Below are positions 24,489 through 35,878 of a stretch of 64,000 nt of DNA, piece after piece. The stretch is from contig CM057835.1 of assembly GCA_030068075.1 (NCBI GenBank), positions 43,940,215 through 44,004,214 of the forward strand, written 5' to 3'. Positions within the stretch are counted from its first letter, which is position 1, and each line of letters begins with the position of its first letter. The translations under genes and the position numbers were made by a program. Under the pieces are notes generated by a model. It was given only the letters and a program-made list of their open reading frames with translations, ran no database searches and was not told the DNA's origin. Source of the DNA: Paguma larvata (taxonomy: Eukaryota > Chordata > Mammalia > Carnivora > Viverridae).

Positions 24489-24733
24489 TTTTTTTTTATT
24501 TAAAAAAATTTTTTAATGTTTATCTTTGAGAGAGAGAGACAGAGTGAGAGAGATTGTGTGTGTGAGCAGAGAGGGGTGGAGAGAAAGGGAGACACAGAAT
24601 TCAAAGCAGGCTCTGGGCTCCAGGCTCTGTCCTGTCAGCACAGCGCCCAACATGGGGCTTGAGCTCGCAAACTGTGAGATCATGACCTGAGCCGAAGTCA
24701 GATGCTCAACCGACTGAGCCACCCAGGTGCCCC
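24489..24733 (-). mobile_element. Can-SINE, antisense
   Basis: Long T/A-rich tail, a GA block and GTGTGTGTGAGCAGAGAGG, closing CTGAGCCACCCAGGTGCCCC at 24733. It abuts another SINE. Confidence 0.94.
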
Positions 24734-24746
24734 TTGCATTTTTTTT

Positions 24747-24948
24747 TTTTTACCATTTATTTATTTTCGAGAGACATAGAGTGAGCAGGGGAAGGGCAGA
24801 GAGAGAGGGAGACACAGAATCCGAAGCAGGCTCCAGGCTCTGATGAGCCATCAGCACAGAGCCCGACGTGGGGCTCGAACTCACAGACAGTGAGATCATG
24901 ACTTGAGCCAAAGTCAGCCGCTTAACCAACTGAGCCACCCAGGCGCCC
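24747..24948 (-). mobile_element. Can-SINE, antisense
   Basis: It opens with a T run and CCATTTATTTATTTTCGAGA and closes CTGAGCCACCCAGGCGCCC. TGCATTTTTTTT lies on both sides (from 24735 and from 24950), giving a target duplication that begins directly at the end of the preceding SINE. Confidence 0.94.
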
Positions 24949-25859
24949 TGCATTTTTTTTTAATTGGCCAGTATTAGAAGTTTAAGTTTTCAGAAAGTAT
25001 ACTCTATTGTTTTCCAGTCTCTAGTTAGCTCTTTTGCAAAACAGCAAATTATATTTCACATAAAAGTAGGTGACCAAAAAATAATAATAACTTAAAAGGA
25101 AACAGTAAGGGTTCACTTTATCGTTGAGTACATTTTGAAAGCTACTTAAAAACATCTCACTTCATTCCCCCCAAAAATTTTGAGCCAGAGTTTTTTTTTA
25201 AGTTATGATTGAGTCATCTTGCCTTTAGAGTGGTGTAGAAGTAATTTAATTTTACCCAGAATCCCAGGGAACATTTGCAAGTCCAGTGTTTGTTGGGTCC
25301 CTAAGGAAACGATGCTCTGTATCAACTTTCTGTGTTTTTGCCTAGGAGCATAGGAATTTTCTCCTACATTTAAGACCGTCAGACATGTCCGTGACCAACC
25401 TAGGAATCTTTCTGGCACTAGGTATTTGATTTCAAAATTGAAAGGCTTATGAGAAGTTACTATTATAGGAGAGGTTTAGAATATCTTTATTTTGGACATG
25501 TTTTCTAACATATAACCATTGCATTTACTCTTGCCTCCCTGAATGCACACAAGGCAATAAATCTATTTCAAATGCCACAAACTCGAAACCTGTAGATAAA
25601 CCTCAGCAGTCCATTCGTTCTGCCATTGAAATCACATCCGTCTTCCAAACGGAATTATATGAAGTTAGTACAGGCAGACCTTAGCAGCGGCGGAGCCGGG
25701 AGTGAATGGTTGAGAACGAATCACTGGCTCAGCAGATTCAGATCAAATCACTGCCCGGCCATATCATTTATCATCTCATAGAAGATATTGTAATGATAAA
25801 TGAGATTTGAAATGTAAACCCTCTCTTTTTGCAGAGAAAGGAGGGTTGCACGTTGCAAG

Positions 25860-25975
25860 AAGCATGGCAACTGAGGCCACACAGACCTGAGCTGGAAACC
25901 CAGGTCCATCACTTACAAGCTGTGAGCCTCAGTTTCCCCGTGTATGAATTGGGCTGACTACCCGTGAACGTGCCC
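25860..25975 (+). repeat. MIR element
   Basis: It contains CACACAGACCTGAGCTGGAA, CCCAGGTCCATCACTTACAA, GCTGTGAGCCTCAGTTTCCC and a GTGTATGAATTGGGCTGAC end, in MIR order. The TGTGACCTTGGGCAAGT portion is deleted. Confidence 0.65.
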
Positions 25976-26212
25976 AGTGGTTAGAGCCAGTCAGTGAACC
26001 GGCACGTGTGCAGCGAGCATGTAAAGGCGCGTTTTGGGTGTTGGACACGATTGTTCTATCCCTCCGGCCCTTCAGAGCAGGGTCGTCCCCTGAAAGCAGC
26101 AACCCAGAGAGACTTGGGGGATGGGTAAGAATGACGAGGGCTGCACGAGATCTCAAGCTTCAGGTCATCTCTTTGGGCCGTTCGTGTGGCCAGAGGACCT
26201 GTCTCCCCCTAA

Positions 26213-26398
<186 letters not shown>

Positions 26399-26528
26399 AC
26401 GGACAGATTTCTTATGCAAAAAGGAGAAAAAAAAAAAAACAAAAAAAGTACACAACAAATAACGCAAACAAAAAAGGGACATATATGTGCAGCTGGGACA
26501 GCAAAACCAAGTCCTGGACCTAAAATTG

Positions 26529-26534
26529 AATAAA
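26529..26534 (+). terminator. Possible early poly(A) signal
   Basis: AATAAA lies about 130 bases after the KCTD1 stop. Downstream there is no clear GT-rich element within 40 bases, so use would be minor if any. Confidence 0.25.
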
Positions 26535-27183
26535 AAGACACATTGATATCCAATAGAGACCACACCTGTATTCATATGGGAACAATTGGAATAGTGATAT
26601 CCTCAAGGTGTAAAAAAATATATAAATATATATATATGTCAAAAGGTAGGAAATGCAAAAAAAAGGAAAAAAAAAAGTTTCAAAAAGGTGGTAGCTACAG
26701 TTGGTGCTGTGATGGCCGCGAAGTGTCCTGGGCCCCCCAAGGCCTCTGACCGGTTAACAAGCCATGAGCAGTGAGGACCATCTCCTTACGCTTTTCATTG
26801 CCAACAGCCATCCATTGTTTCCTTTTCCTTTGTCTTTCTTTTTCCTTTTTTTTTTTTTTTTAACAAAACAAAAAACAAAAAAAACACCTTGAATAGAGTT
26901 TATTTGCGGGATGGAGGCTTCCTGTCCTCTCTTTAGGCGGGGCGGGCGGGACTTCAGGAAAACTCTCATGAGCACACTGCGTTCGAAAGACATTAGACAT
27001 GAGATTTTAAATGTAGTTTGTACAGAAGTCACACTTCTTTGCCCGCCTCACAGATGTGAACATGACTTTGTTTTTAAACTGATCAGTTTTGCAAAGGGGC
27101 CAGAATTATTACTTGTTAGACTTGCTCCAGTTTGAGTCTGCTGCTTTCCTACAATTTTTCAAATTTTATAATGTATTAAATAC

Positions 27184-27189
27184 AATAAA
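27184..27189 (+). terminator. KCTD1: KCTD1 poly(A) signal
   Basis: Canonical AATAAA, with a GT-rich stretch (AAGGTGTGTGTGAAACGCG) starting about 16 bases further on. That is the standard arrangement for cleavage near 27205. It is the best supported end of the KCTD1 transcript. Confidence 0.8.
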
Positions 27190-27435
27190 CTCTGTTTAAA
27201 AAATAAGGTGTGTGTGAAACGCGCGTGTCGGGATGAAGCCGTATTCGAATGAGATTTTTCTTTTTCTGAATTTTCTGTGCTGGACATCAGAGGACATCAG
27301 CTGAGGCTGGTTTCGAGGTCAAACCCACCAAAAGATAAAGGATGTTATCGTGTGTTCCATACAGTTCTGTTCCCACCCAGCAAGTGTTCTAATCTGTGCT
27401 TTGTTCGCAAGATAAGCTTCCTGCTCGTGAAACTT

Positions 27436-27885
27436 TTCGTTTATAAATTTAGGTATCTGTTGCTGCAGGGTACACCACGCCGGAAGCTAGCAGCTTAAGA
27501 CGGCATCTTATTCTCTCTCATGCTTCTGTGGTTCCCTCGAGCGGCCTACCCTTTGCTGGCCTCCTTCTGTGGCAGGGGGTGACAGGGATGTCACTGGACA
27601 AGGTTGGGCCGAGATGTCCCACGTGGCTTTCCCATGGGTTGCCAGTCCATACTGGCTTGCTTGGCCCTGTCCCAGCACGGGAGCTGGGTCCTAAGAGGGA
27701 GAAGCGGAAGCCTTGGTGCTCCGAAAGGCCCGGCCTGGAATTTCTCGGTGCACTTCTGGCACAGGCTGTGGGCTCAACAGATACAGAGCCAGCCCAGATT
27801 CAGAGGCGGAGGTGGGAGGTGAGGGGAATAAAATCCACCCCCTGCTGGGGAGAGTGGACAAAAGAACTTGTAGCCAAGTACAAGT
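27436..27885 (-). mobile_element. MaLR-type LTR, antisense
   Basis: It opens TTTAGGTATCTGTTGCTGCA. It carries CTTAAGACGGCATCTTATTC (usual: CTTAAAACAACAACC), CCCAGATTCAGAGGCGGAGG and a block with AAATCCACCCCCTGCTGGG and ACAAAAGAACTTGTAGCCAA. In the common family these read GACTCCACCTCTTGATGGG and GGAGCTGCAAAGTCA. This matches a reversed old MaLR (MLT1-class) LTR that lies directly behind the KCTD1 end. The subfamily is uncertain. Confidence 0.55.
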
Positions 27886-28440
27886 TTTTTTTTTTGAATC
27901 TACCAAAAAAAAAAAATCCCAAAAAGTGGGGCATTATGGCTTTGGAGGAAGTAGGGAAATTCCAAGCCAGAATGGTTGCTTTCTTATTAGCCCCAAGAGG
28001 TAAGAAACCCAGAGTCTCAAAACCACTTTGGAATTAACCCTTCAGCATTTCTGAGGTATTAGTGATTCCAGAGGCCCCCTCTATGTACCCCGCCTCACCT
28101 GTCTTCCCTACTTCCTCTTCCTCATTCCAGACGCTCACAGTAAAGCCACCACGACGGTGAGACTGACAGGTAAACTCTAACTTCTGCTGCAGAGACGTTC
28201 CTGTAGTGATCAGTGATTTCCATCCTGAACTTCCTGTCTTTTTTTTAAATTAAAAAGTCTATGCCTGAGGACACCAGTAATGAAAATATCTCTGGCTTCT
28301 GAAACTAAAAGTAAGCTGTTAATGGCTCCTATCACCCCCTGAAACACAGAGGCCCAAACACTGGATGTCTCTGATGACTGCCAGCCAGTCTTCCACGTGC
28401 TTGTCTGATTTCCCCGTATTTGAGGCTAAGCTAATACAGG

Positions 28441-28800
28441 ACGGTCTCAGTTGAGACCGCCAGGACCGCTCCCGCCAGCTGCTGCTCGTCCCCGCCATAC
28501 CGAAAGGACGATGAAATCACGCTCTGATTTTCCCAGCAATCCATTCTCATTAGGCAACACTTCCTACGAGCTCGAAAATAAAGCAAGCGCCCTGCGTTGC
28601 GACTTTGTCCTGCTGGTTGTCGTCCGGTAGCATTTCCCCCGCGCTCTCCGCACAGTTCGGACGGAACCCACAAACCCTGCACGGCATGAAGGGCGTTCTT
28701 AGCATCTACATTCTTTGCGGAGTTCTTACGCCCGTTTACTCGAGTGCAACCCAGAAGCGCATTCTTTCTACGAGAACTCGAGTCCTCTGCTCCAATCCAA
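28441..28800. promoter_or_regulatory. CpG-rich patch downstream of KCTD1
   Basis: I counted 30 CpG in 360 bp at about 51 percent GC, an observed/expected ratio slightly above 1. The flanks are CpG-poor. No repeat family is recognised. It is followed by the palindromic E-box ATCACGTGAT (28813-28822). It may be a regulatory island or an unannotated promoter, or a young CpG-rich insertion I do not know. Confidence 0.45.
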
Positions 28801-29039
28801 TGCAGCAAACCTATCACGTGATTTTCACACTGTGAGGCTTTATAACATAGATTCCCGGAATCTTCAGGAAAGAGCTGGTCATTCAAAACATAATTGAGTC
28901 ACAGTTGCATTTTACCCTACTTTTATTATCCAATCTGCAACGTGTGTCCAAAAGTCACTGGCCATCCCAGTAAGGATCTTGGTGACTGTGCTCATTTTTC
29001 CTAAAGAGCGTCTGATCAAGGCCTATGTGCTATATTTAC

Positions 29040-29560
29040 TAACGTCTCTGGATTTCTCTAGTTGGTCTCTCATTGGTAGAGTCAGGTTAATTTCTTTCTT
29101 TTTTTTTTTTTGCAAGCATACTATATAGGTGATGTTATCTCTTTAGTACATCACTTCACAAGGGTCTACTTGGCCCATAATGGTGATAGTAATTGTTTTT
29201 ATTTCTATTTCTTTGTTTTTGTTTTTATTTTTATTTTTGGCTTTTATAAATCGTATTGCATGTGAGTTACGGTTTTGCTTTTGTGATGGTAGTTTTGACC
29301 ACTTAGTTGAAGTGACATCCACCAAATTTCTCCAGTGGAAAAGTAGCTTTCTCCCTTTGGGATTAATAAATACTCTGCGGATTGGAATTGTTAGACTATC
29401 CATATTCTGTCCAACACAATTTGCCCACCAGTTTGAACACCGATTAGTGGTCTTTTTCCTGAACCAAGCATTTCCTTGGTAGTTATAAAAGCATACTTTT
29501 AAAAAAGCTACTATTGCCTGAACCACTGGTATTTTAAATAACCTTTTACTTTTCTTCTCT
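29040..29560. repeat. Old L1 3'-region fragment
   Basis: The run GTTTTGACCACTTAGTTGAA, AAATTTCTCCAGTGGAAAAG, TTTGGGATTAATAAATACTC and CCTGAACCAAGCATTTCC resembles the dispersed L1M segment reading GATCACTTGGTTAAGGTG, CTTCTCCACTGTAAAG and GTAATTAATAAGTATTTTG. It is diverged and the orientation was not settled. A T-rich simple region (29204-29238) lies inside. Confidence 0.5.
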
Positions 29561-29699
29561 TTTGAGAAAAATGCATTTCTTTAGCCAGGCACATAAACTA
29601 TAATCTTTGACCTGCTTTTTTCTAAGAAGTATTTTAGAAAAACAGAATGAAAGGGAAGACACTTCTAAACTGGCTTCAAAATACTAGGTGGGTTTCCAC

Positions 29700-29835
29700 A
29701 TAGGAATAATAATAGCCATGCCCTTAATGTTTGCTGTGCGGGGCCCCGTGCTAAGCACTTTATCTGCAGTTAACTCAGTGAGTCCTTCTGACCACCCTGG
29801 AGGTTGTGTTAACCCCATTTCTCAGTTAAAGAATT
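29700..29835 (-). repeat. MIR, antisense
   Basis: It contains AATAATAATAGCCATGCCCT, CCCGTGCTAAGCACTTTATC, TTAACTCAGTGAGTCCTTCT and ACCCCATTTCTCAGTTAAAG in reversed MIR order. Confidence 0.65.
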
Positions 29836-31064
29836 AATACTCTCAGACATCAGGTAAATGATACGAAAAAGGCTAATGATCAGTTGAGCTTTATGAGGAG
29901 GCCTGAAACAAGCTGATAAAAAATAAGTTTTCGTGTTGTAGTAGGATGAGGAAAAAGTAGACTATTAATTAGAAGCATTTTCTCCTTAAAATGGAAATGT
30001 GTTCCTGTATTTAAATATGTCGGGCACTTCATTTTGGTGACACTGTGATGACCGTGACCTGGTTTCTGCTGGGGGGATGCTGGGGGGGAGGGGTGGCAGA
30101 GACCTGTACACCAAGGGGCAGAATTAGGGCACGTGCTTAGGCCTTACAGGATATTGTCATTTCTTATTTACGGACCAAGGACTATCAAGGTGGCACTTGA
30201 AAGATGGGGAGGCTTTTGCGGAAGGGGTGCAGAGGGAGGGCAGAGGCTCTGAGGTGGGGCCGCAACGGCAGGTTCAGACAGTGGCGTGGGGGCAGCTGGG
30301 TTAGCTGGAGAAGAGTGAAGTGTGGCTGGCAAAGGAAGGTGGAACTGGACGGAAGCGGAAGTTGATCTTGGGTGCCAGGCCGGGGGGGACACTGTGTTCA
30401 GGAGCTTTGGGGGCACCATGGAAACTGGGGCCCGTGCATATTCAGCTGGGGGTCTGCTGGCTTGACAGGCTGAAACAGTCTGTTGGTGTGAGGGACGGTG
30501 ATGTTGCTGTTTTTTTCCCATTTGTCCATTTGTGACCAACTAACCAGTCTGTGAGCCGCCGATCCACAGATGTATGAGAAAAGAAGACACCATCCGGGTG
30601 CGGGGGTGAGACTCGGATGCCTGCAAGGGCCAGGTGAGTCGCATAAATGAGGGGACAGGCAGGAGCATGTGTGCCCCATTCAAAGGGGCAGCCCTACTCC
30701 ATGCCAGCAGCTTCGACAGGAGAACAAGGGGCCCACGTGCTTAAACGTCTGGTTTTTCTCAGAAAACCCGGAAATCTAGATTTTTGTGTAATCTCTAGAC
30801 GTGCAAATGTTAGAACGAATTCATTTTTTTTTCAAATATACGGCTCAAACGAGACCTCTGCAGGGTTTATAGCTCTGAGAATTATGAAGTAATGAAACAG
30901 TTTTAGACGTGCTAGAAAAATTCCATTTGGGTAAAACCGCATGTGATGGCACCAGAACTAAGTTGTCTGAGGATATAACTTATAAAAAGCATGAAAATTT
31001 AAGGCAAACTTTTAGTCATAATATCATCTGATCCTAAGGATTTAAATCCTAGTATACAGCTGAC

Positions 31065-31215
31065 AAGAGCGATAATAAGCTTTCATTAAATGCTTACTGT
31101 GTGCCAGGCGCTGTGCTAAGCGCCTTACAGATGCTCTTCCTTTCCATCCTCTAGAAACCCTACGAAGTTGGCGTTACCCCAATTTTGCAGACGAGAACAT
31201 TGGGATGTCAAAAAA
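31065..31215 (-). repeat. MIR, antisense
   Basis: TTACTGTGTGCCAGGCGCTG, TGCTAAGCGCCTTACAGATG, AACCCTACGAAGTTGGCGTT and CCCAATTTTGCAGACGAGAA give a clear reversed MIR. Confidence 0.75.
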
Positions 31216-31439
31216 ATGTTTACCAAAGTCCACTAGAAACTTGGAATGGGGTGCGTGCACACACACACACGCACGGTGTTCCATTAATACCTGGTACTCA
31301 CCTCTTTCTGGTTTTCTAACTCATGCAAAAAAATATTTTGCTCTGGCCTTGGCAAGTTCAGTATGCTTCATTAGAAAGCCTCTAGATAAAAAATGTCGCT
31401 GCAGTGATTAACTGGTTAGATTAGGAATTACTAAACCCT

Positions 31440-31680
31440 GAGAAGGTGTGGTGTCTCTGAGAAGAGCCACCAACCAGCTCTTCACTGGTTATATCAGGAT
31501 TCTGCAAACTTGCCCATTCCAAGACACACAAAAAGCACTTGTTAGAGTTCTAGGTTCCAGTCTCCTACCACCCCCTTCACCCTGTGTCCCCACAGATGTC
31601 CCGAACCTCAGTCTCTGAGTGAAGAGCTTGGGAATCAACGTCCACCATAGGTGATGCTTCAATCGGGCGAGTTTGGAAAA
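31440..31680. repeat. Possible hAT-type MER fragment
   Basis: CACTTGTTAGAGTTCTAGG and CCTCAGTCTCTGAGTGAAG, followed by ATAGGTGATGCTTCAATC, resemble the order of MER-type hAT elements (CTTGTTAGAAATGCAAAT, then ACTGAATCAGAAACTCTG, then CAGGTGATTCTGATGC). The identification is weak. Confidence 0.4.
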
Positions 31681-33594
31681 TAACTGGGCAATATCACTGT
31701 GCTCGTCTACCTAGGTAGGAATAGTGGATGAGAACCCCCCTCTCTCTGGGATGCTTTTGTTATGTGCCTTTTTTATTACTTCATTGGTGTTTATTAAATA
31801 ATGGTTGCCTTCTATTCTTTTGAAAGGCAGATTGAATACTTCAAATGGAGTTAGTGGGGCAAGGAAATACTTAACTGAAATGTAACCCGAGGGCCCTCAT
31901 CCTTCCCTAATGAGATCAAGAACTGCCTGGTCCTGTGGAAATAGTCCACCAGCTACAGAATTCTCCCGCTCATCTTAAAAAGCCATCAGAGGCTTGAATG
32001 GACAGAAAAGTTACAACACAGGAAATAATTACAGTAGCATCTCCCACCTGTAACAATAGCTGACTCCTGGTGTGCAGGAATCCGCTTTCTCTCGCATGCT
32101 TTAATGTGTGTGAGTGTCTTCGAAATTTAAATGCTGAGCTTAGACCTTAATTTGAAAAGGTACATAAATCTATACTCCTGACCATTTACCACGCAACGCC
32201 TCCGTGCATGCTGTGATCGATGTTAGATTCAGAGAGCCCGTCCTACTGTATTTCACATGGCTCCAAGTTCGCCCTCTCTCCCCCTCCCCCTCCCTGCCTC
32301 TAGTTTCTCTTTCTCCTTCACTCGATGTGAAACCCAGTATTTCATCACCCCTCCCAATCCCTCTATCAGATTGTGCTTGTCAGAATAAGGAACAGACAGT
32401 ATGGGTATTAAATTATCCTATTGACTAACAGGACTGGAAAAAGCCAGAGAAACCCTTGCTGTGCATTCCGTTCGAACTCTAGAACTTGACTCAGAAAGCC
32501 TGTTCTGGAAGGTTAAGACCAAATCTTTGTCAAGGATGCATCACTTTAGTTGGAGAAGAAGAAAGACCAGTAGGGACAGTTCATGAAATCCAGCTTGAGG
32601 AGGCCTTCAAGGATCATTTAAAGGTCTGCAACTTGAGTGCCCTATTTGATGCAGCTGCTTTGTGTCTTGGCAGTAATGGGCAACAAGATTGGCAAGAGGA
32701 AGTGGTGGGAGGTGGATTGCTTGTGGCCCTAAAACTGAAATATTTAATCCGTTACTGCTCTTTATTTGAAATGATATTGTATTCTTTAAAATATTGTTGT
32801 TCTAAGTCATATTATCAAATACGTGTTCTCTTAACACATATGAATACAGATAATTTGGAATTCTGTTAAGTAGATTGCATATTTCTAAAAATAATTCAGT
32901 TGTAGCTCTTAATTTAAGCCAGAGTAAAGATGTTTCTAGACCAGAACACTGCCCTATATAATCATTAGTTCCCATAGCCCCGGAGGGTGCAGCGACAGCC
33001 ACGCCCCCAAACCCTTCCAATAGCTTTCTGCCTCTGTGTTAACCACCCTCCAACCCCTACCCTCACGCCCCCCTATTTCTTAGAACTTTTCTTCCAAGCA
33101 AAGCTAGTCAAGTGATGGATCAAAATAATTTCTGCATAATCAGTAAAAGCCTTTGTGTTGATATGAAAAATACATGAGGGCAAAACCAAAAGCCAAAACC
33201 ACTAACAAGGCAGCGCGCTGTATCGAGATGGTATTTCACACGGCCCGCCAATGACGCAAGGCCACCAGACCTCACATTTCTTAAATTCTCACCCCAAGGC
33301 GTGAACATCTCTTTCTTGCGTGTCACTGCTCTTCTCGGTCTCCCTGCACCATCTCGTCCATAGATGGCTTCCCAATCTCCTGTGCTTCAGGGCCAACCTC
33401 TCCCAGACCCCCAGGCGGGGCGCCAGCTCTGAGAACACAGTCACAAATAAGACATGGTCCTGCCATTTGACTTCGAGTTATGCAAGTGGGGAAGCTGCAA
33501 TCTCATTTCAAGCAATCTTACTTGTCAACATGATTTGTTTCAGTATATTCTGTCATCAGCAATGACAGATGCAGAGTCTGCAAAATATTTCCAT

Positions 33595-34410
33595 TGGACT
33601 GTCCAGAACTGAACTTACCTTGACCCCTAGTCCTATCCCTTCTCTTTTTAAATGTCCTTTCTTGGTTCAAGATGTGACCTCCCATCCAAACCAGGAACCC
33701 ATTTCCTGCCCTCCCCACTTTGGTCACCAAATTCAACATAAAGTATCTCCTAAACATTTCTCAACCCAGTCTCTTCCTCTCCAACTCAATGTCACATTGA
33801 CATTCCTCCCCCTTCTCAATGTCATATCATCAACTCCTCTTCTGTGGACTCTTTCCATGAGATCTTAATTCATTTTTCTGCTGTGAATTGGAAGCGTCAT
33901 CCCTGAAACGCACCCCCCAGCAGCCTCCTGACTCACCTGTTAAAAGCCCCACGTGGTTCCTCATTGCTTTCAGAATCATCTCGGCTCCTTACTGTGGCAT
34001 CCAAGGCCCTCCTGGCTCTAACTCTGCCTACCTCTCAACCTCTTTTGTGGCCAGTCTCGGCCTCCCGCTTACGGCTCTCATCTCCGATGTGTCATATTGT
34101 TTTAAGACTCCCTGCTTTGGAATATATTTATCCTCTTACTTCCTTAACGACCTGCCATCCATCTTTTAAGACACCTTTTACCTATCACCACCTTCCCACA
34201 GGCCCCTCAGCTGGGTGACCCCTCTCTATGGTTCTAAAGCACCGGAACCATATTATTGCACTTACCATATGATATTGAAAAATATGTTACATGTCTACGT
34301 CTAAGGGCCAAACTTAAGATCTTCAACGGGAGAAATCTGACTTATTTATATTTATGTCACATCTAGTAGGTGCTAAAGAAATGCTTGTTGATGACAGATA
34401 AAATAAACAA
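33595..34410 (+). mobile_element. L2 LINE, reverse-transcriptase end to 3' tail
   Basis: It follows the L2 sense sequence over 800 bases. It contains GTCCAGAACTGAACTTACCT, ATCTCCTAAACATTTCTCAA, CAGAATCATCTCGGCTCCTT, CCAAGGCCCTCCTGGCTCTA and TCTGCCTACCTCTCAACCTC, then a tail with CACATCTAGTAGGTGCTAAA and GAAATGCTTGTTGATGACAG. Stops and frameshifts throughout show it is long dead. It is one of the longest L2 copies here. Confidence 0.85.
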
Positions 34411-34636
34411 ATGAAGTCTACTATTCCTAGAACAATGCAAAGTATGGGATTCATGTTCCTAACTCTATCAGTTGGAAAGCTTGTTAATACTCAAAAACAC
34501 TAGATTAAATGAAAATATATGTAAAGTGACTGGTATACAGTAGGGAATTAATTATTAATAACACGAAATCCCTCAAGCACTCTAGGTTATTAAATGTTTA
34601 CTTTGGATTTTGCCCAATCAAAAGTTGTGTTGGACT

Positions 34637-34841
34637 GGGGCACCTGCGAGGCCCAGTCAGTTGAGCATCTGACTCTTGATTTTGGCTCAGTTTGTCAGGC
34701 TGAGCCCCATGTTGGGCTCTGCACTGATATCACAGAGCCTGCTTGGGATTCTCTCCCTCTCTCTCTCTCTGCCCCTCCCCTGCTTGCTCTCTCTTTCTCT
34801 CTCTCTGTTTCAAAAATAAATAAATAAACATTTAAAAAAAA
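34637..34841 (+). mobile_element. Can-SINE
   Basis: It starts GGGGCACCTGCGAGGCCCAG and ends CAAAAATAAATAAATAAACA plus an A run. It is moderately diverged and lies just upstream of a long L1 fossil. Confidence 0.93.
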
Positions 34842-35699
34842 GTCATGGTGGACTTCCACATTGACCAATATGGAATAATAGATTTATTTTCCCACCTAAA
34901 ACCACTAAAAAACTAGACAAAAGATATTAAACAATGGCTTTCAAGAGGTTGGATATCAGGCAACAGAACAGTGATCCTTAAGGTTGCCCTGGTTAACTGC
35001 CTTCTGGAAGTTTCCAGACACAGTGCAGGGGAGGGTAACCCAGGCAAAAGCCAGTGGTTTCCCTTAGTTGGAGAGGCAGAGCTGGCAGTCTACAGAAGCC
35101 AAGGCAGCTAGGGTAGGGTAACGGAGAGGAGAGAGCTACACACACAGGGAGAAGAGCAATGAACTGAAGAGGGTCTTCCTAGAGTCTTCCGCTGAGTGCT
35201 GACCAGTGACTGTGTCTGAGGAAACTACCCGATGCTAGGCAGAGGTCCACATAGAAAGATACAAAAACTCTTGCTCAGACAGAGCCAGTAATAGTTCCAA
35301 TTCCCACCAGCCAGAGTGGAAAACTTCATAATTAAGGGAGCATTGGCTAGAACACTGAGAATACCTCAGTGGCAGGGAAATATTAGCCCTAGACTAAACA
35401 CAGCTCTGAGCTCACCTAGCAAAGCTTAAAAGCAACTCCCAAAGGGACCAAACTATTTCCAAGTAACTCAACCTCGTGCTAAAACAAAGTTCAAGAATAG
35501 TTATAGAAATACAAATATATCCAGCACCCGAGGGGTAAAATCCACCATATCTGGCATCTAATAAAAAATTACCAGGCATGCAAAGAAGCAGGAAAAGACA
35601 ACCTCTAGTTAGAAGAGAAACAAATCAATCTAAACCAACCTAGTAATTATAGAGATGACAGAATTTGTTGACAAAAACATTAAAACAGTTACTAATCTT

Positions 35700-35878
35700 T
35701 TTTTTTAAAGTTATTTTTTAATGTTTATTTATTTTGAGAGAGAGAGAGAATCCCAAGTAGGCTCCTCACTATCAGCACAGAGCCCGAAGCAAGGGCTTGA
35801 TCCCACGTCCTTAGGATCACGTTCTGAGCCAAGACTAAGAGTCAGACGCCTAACCAAAGGAGTCCCCCAGGCACCCTT
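35700..35878 (-). mobile_element. Can-SINE, antisense, shortened
   Basis: It opens TTTTTAATGTTTATTTATTT, lacks the usual GCAGGGGAGGGGCAGAGAG block, and closes GAGTCCCCCAGGCACCC. It is inserted in the L1 fossil. Confidence 0.9.

Larger units (their letters stand above)
26399..27205 (+). other. KCTD1: KCTD1 3' UTR
   Basis: The sequence from the stop codon to the expected cleavage site is about 0.8 kb. It is A-rich at first, with several A runs at 26428-26680. It has a T run followed by an A-rich run (26838-26887) that could fold back, then an AT-rich end. No SINE or L1 has inserted, unlike the surrounding introns and downstream DNA. The 3' end is predicted from the poly(A) signal, not observed. 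Confidence 0.8.
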
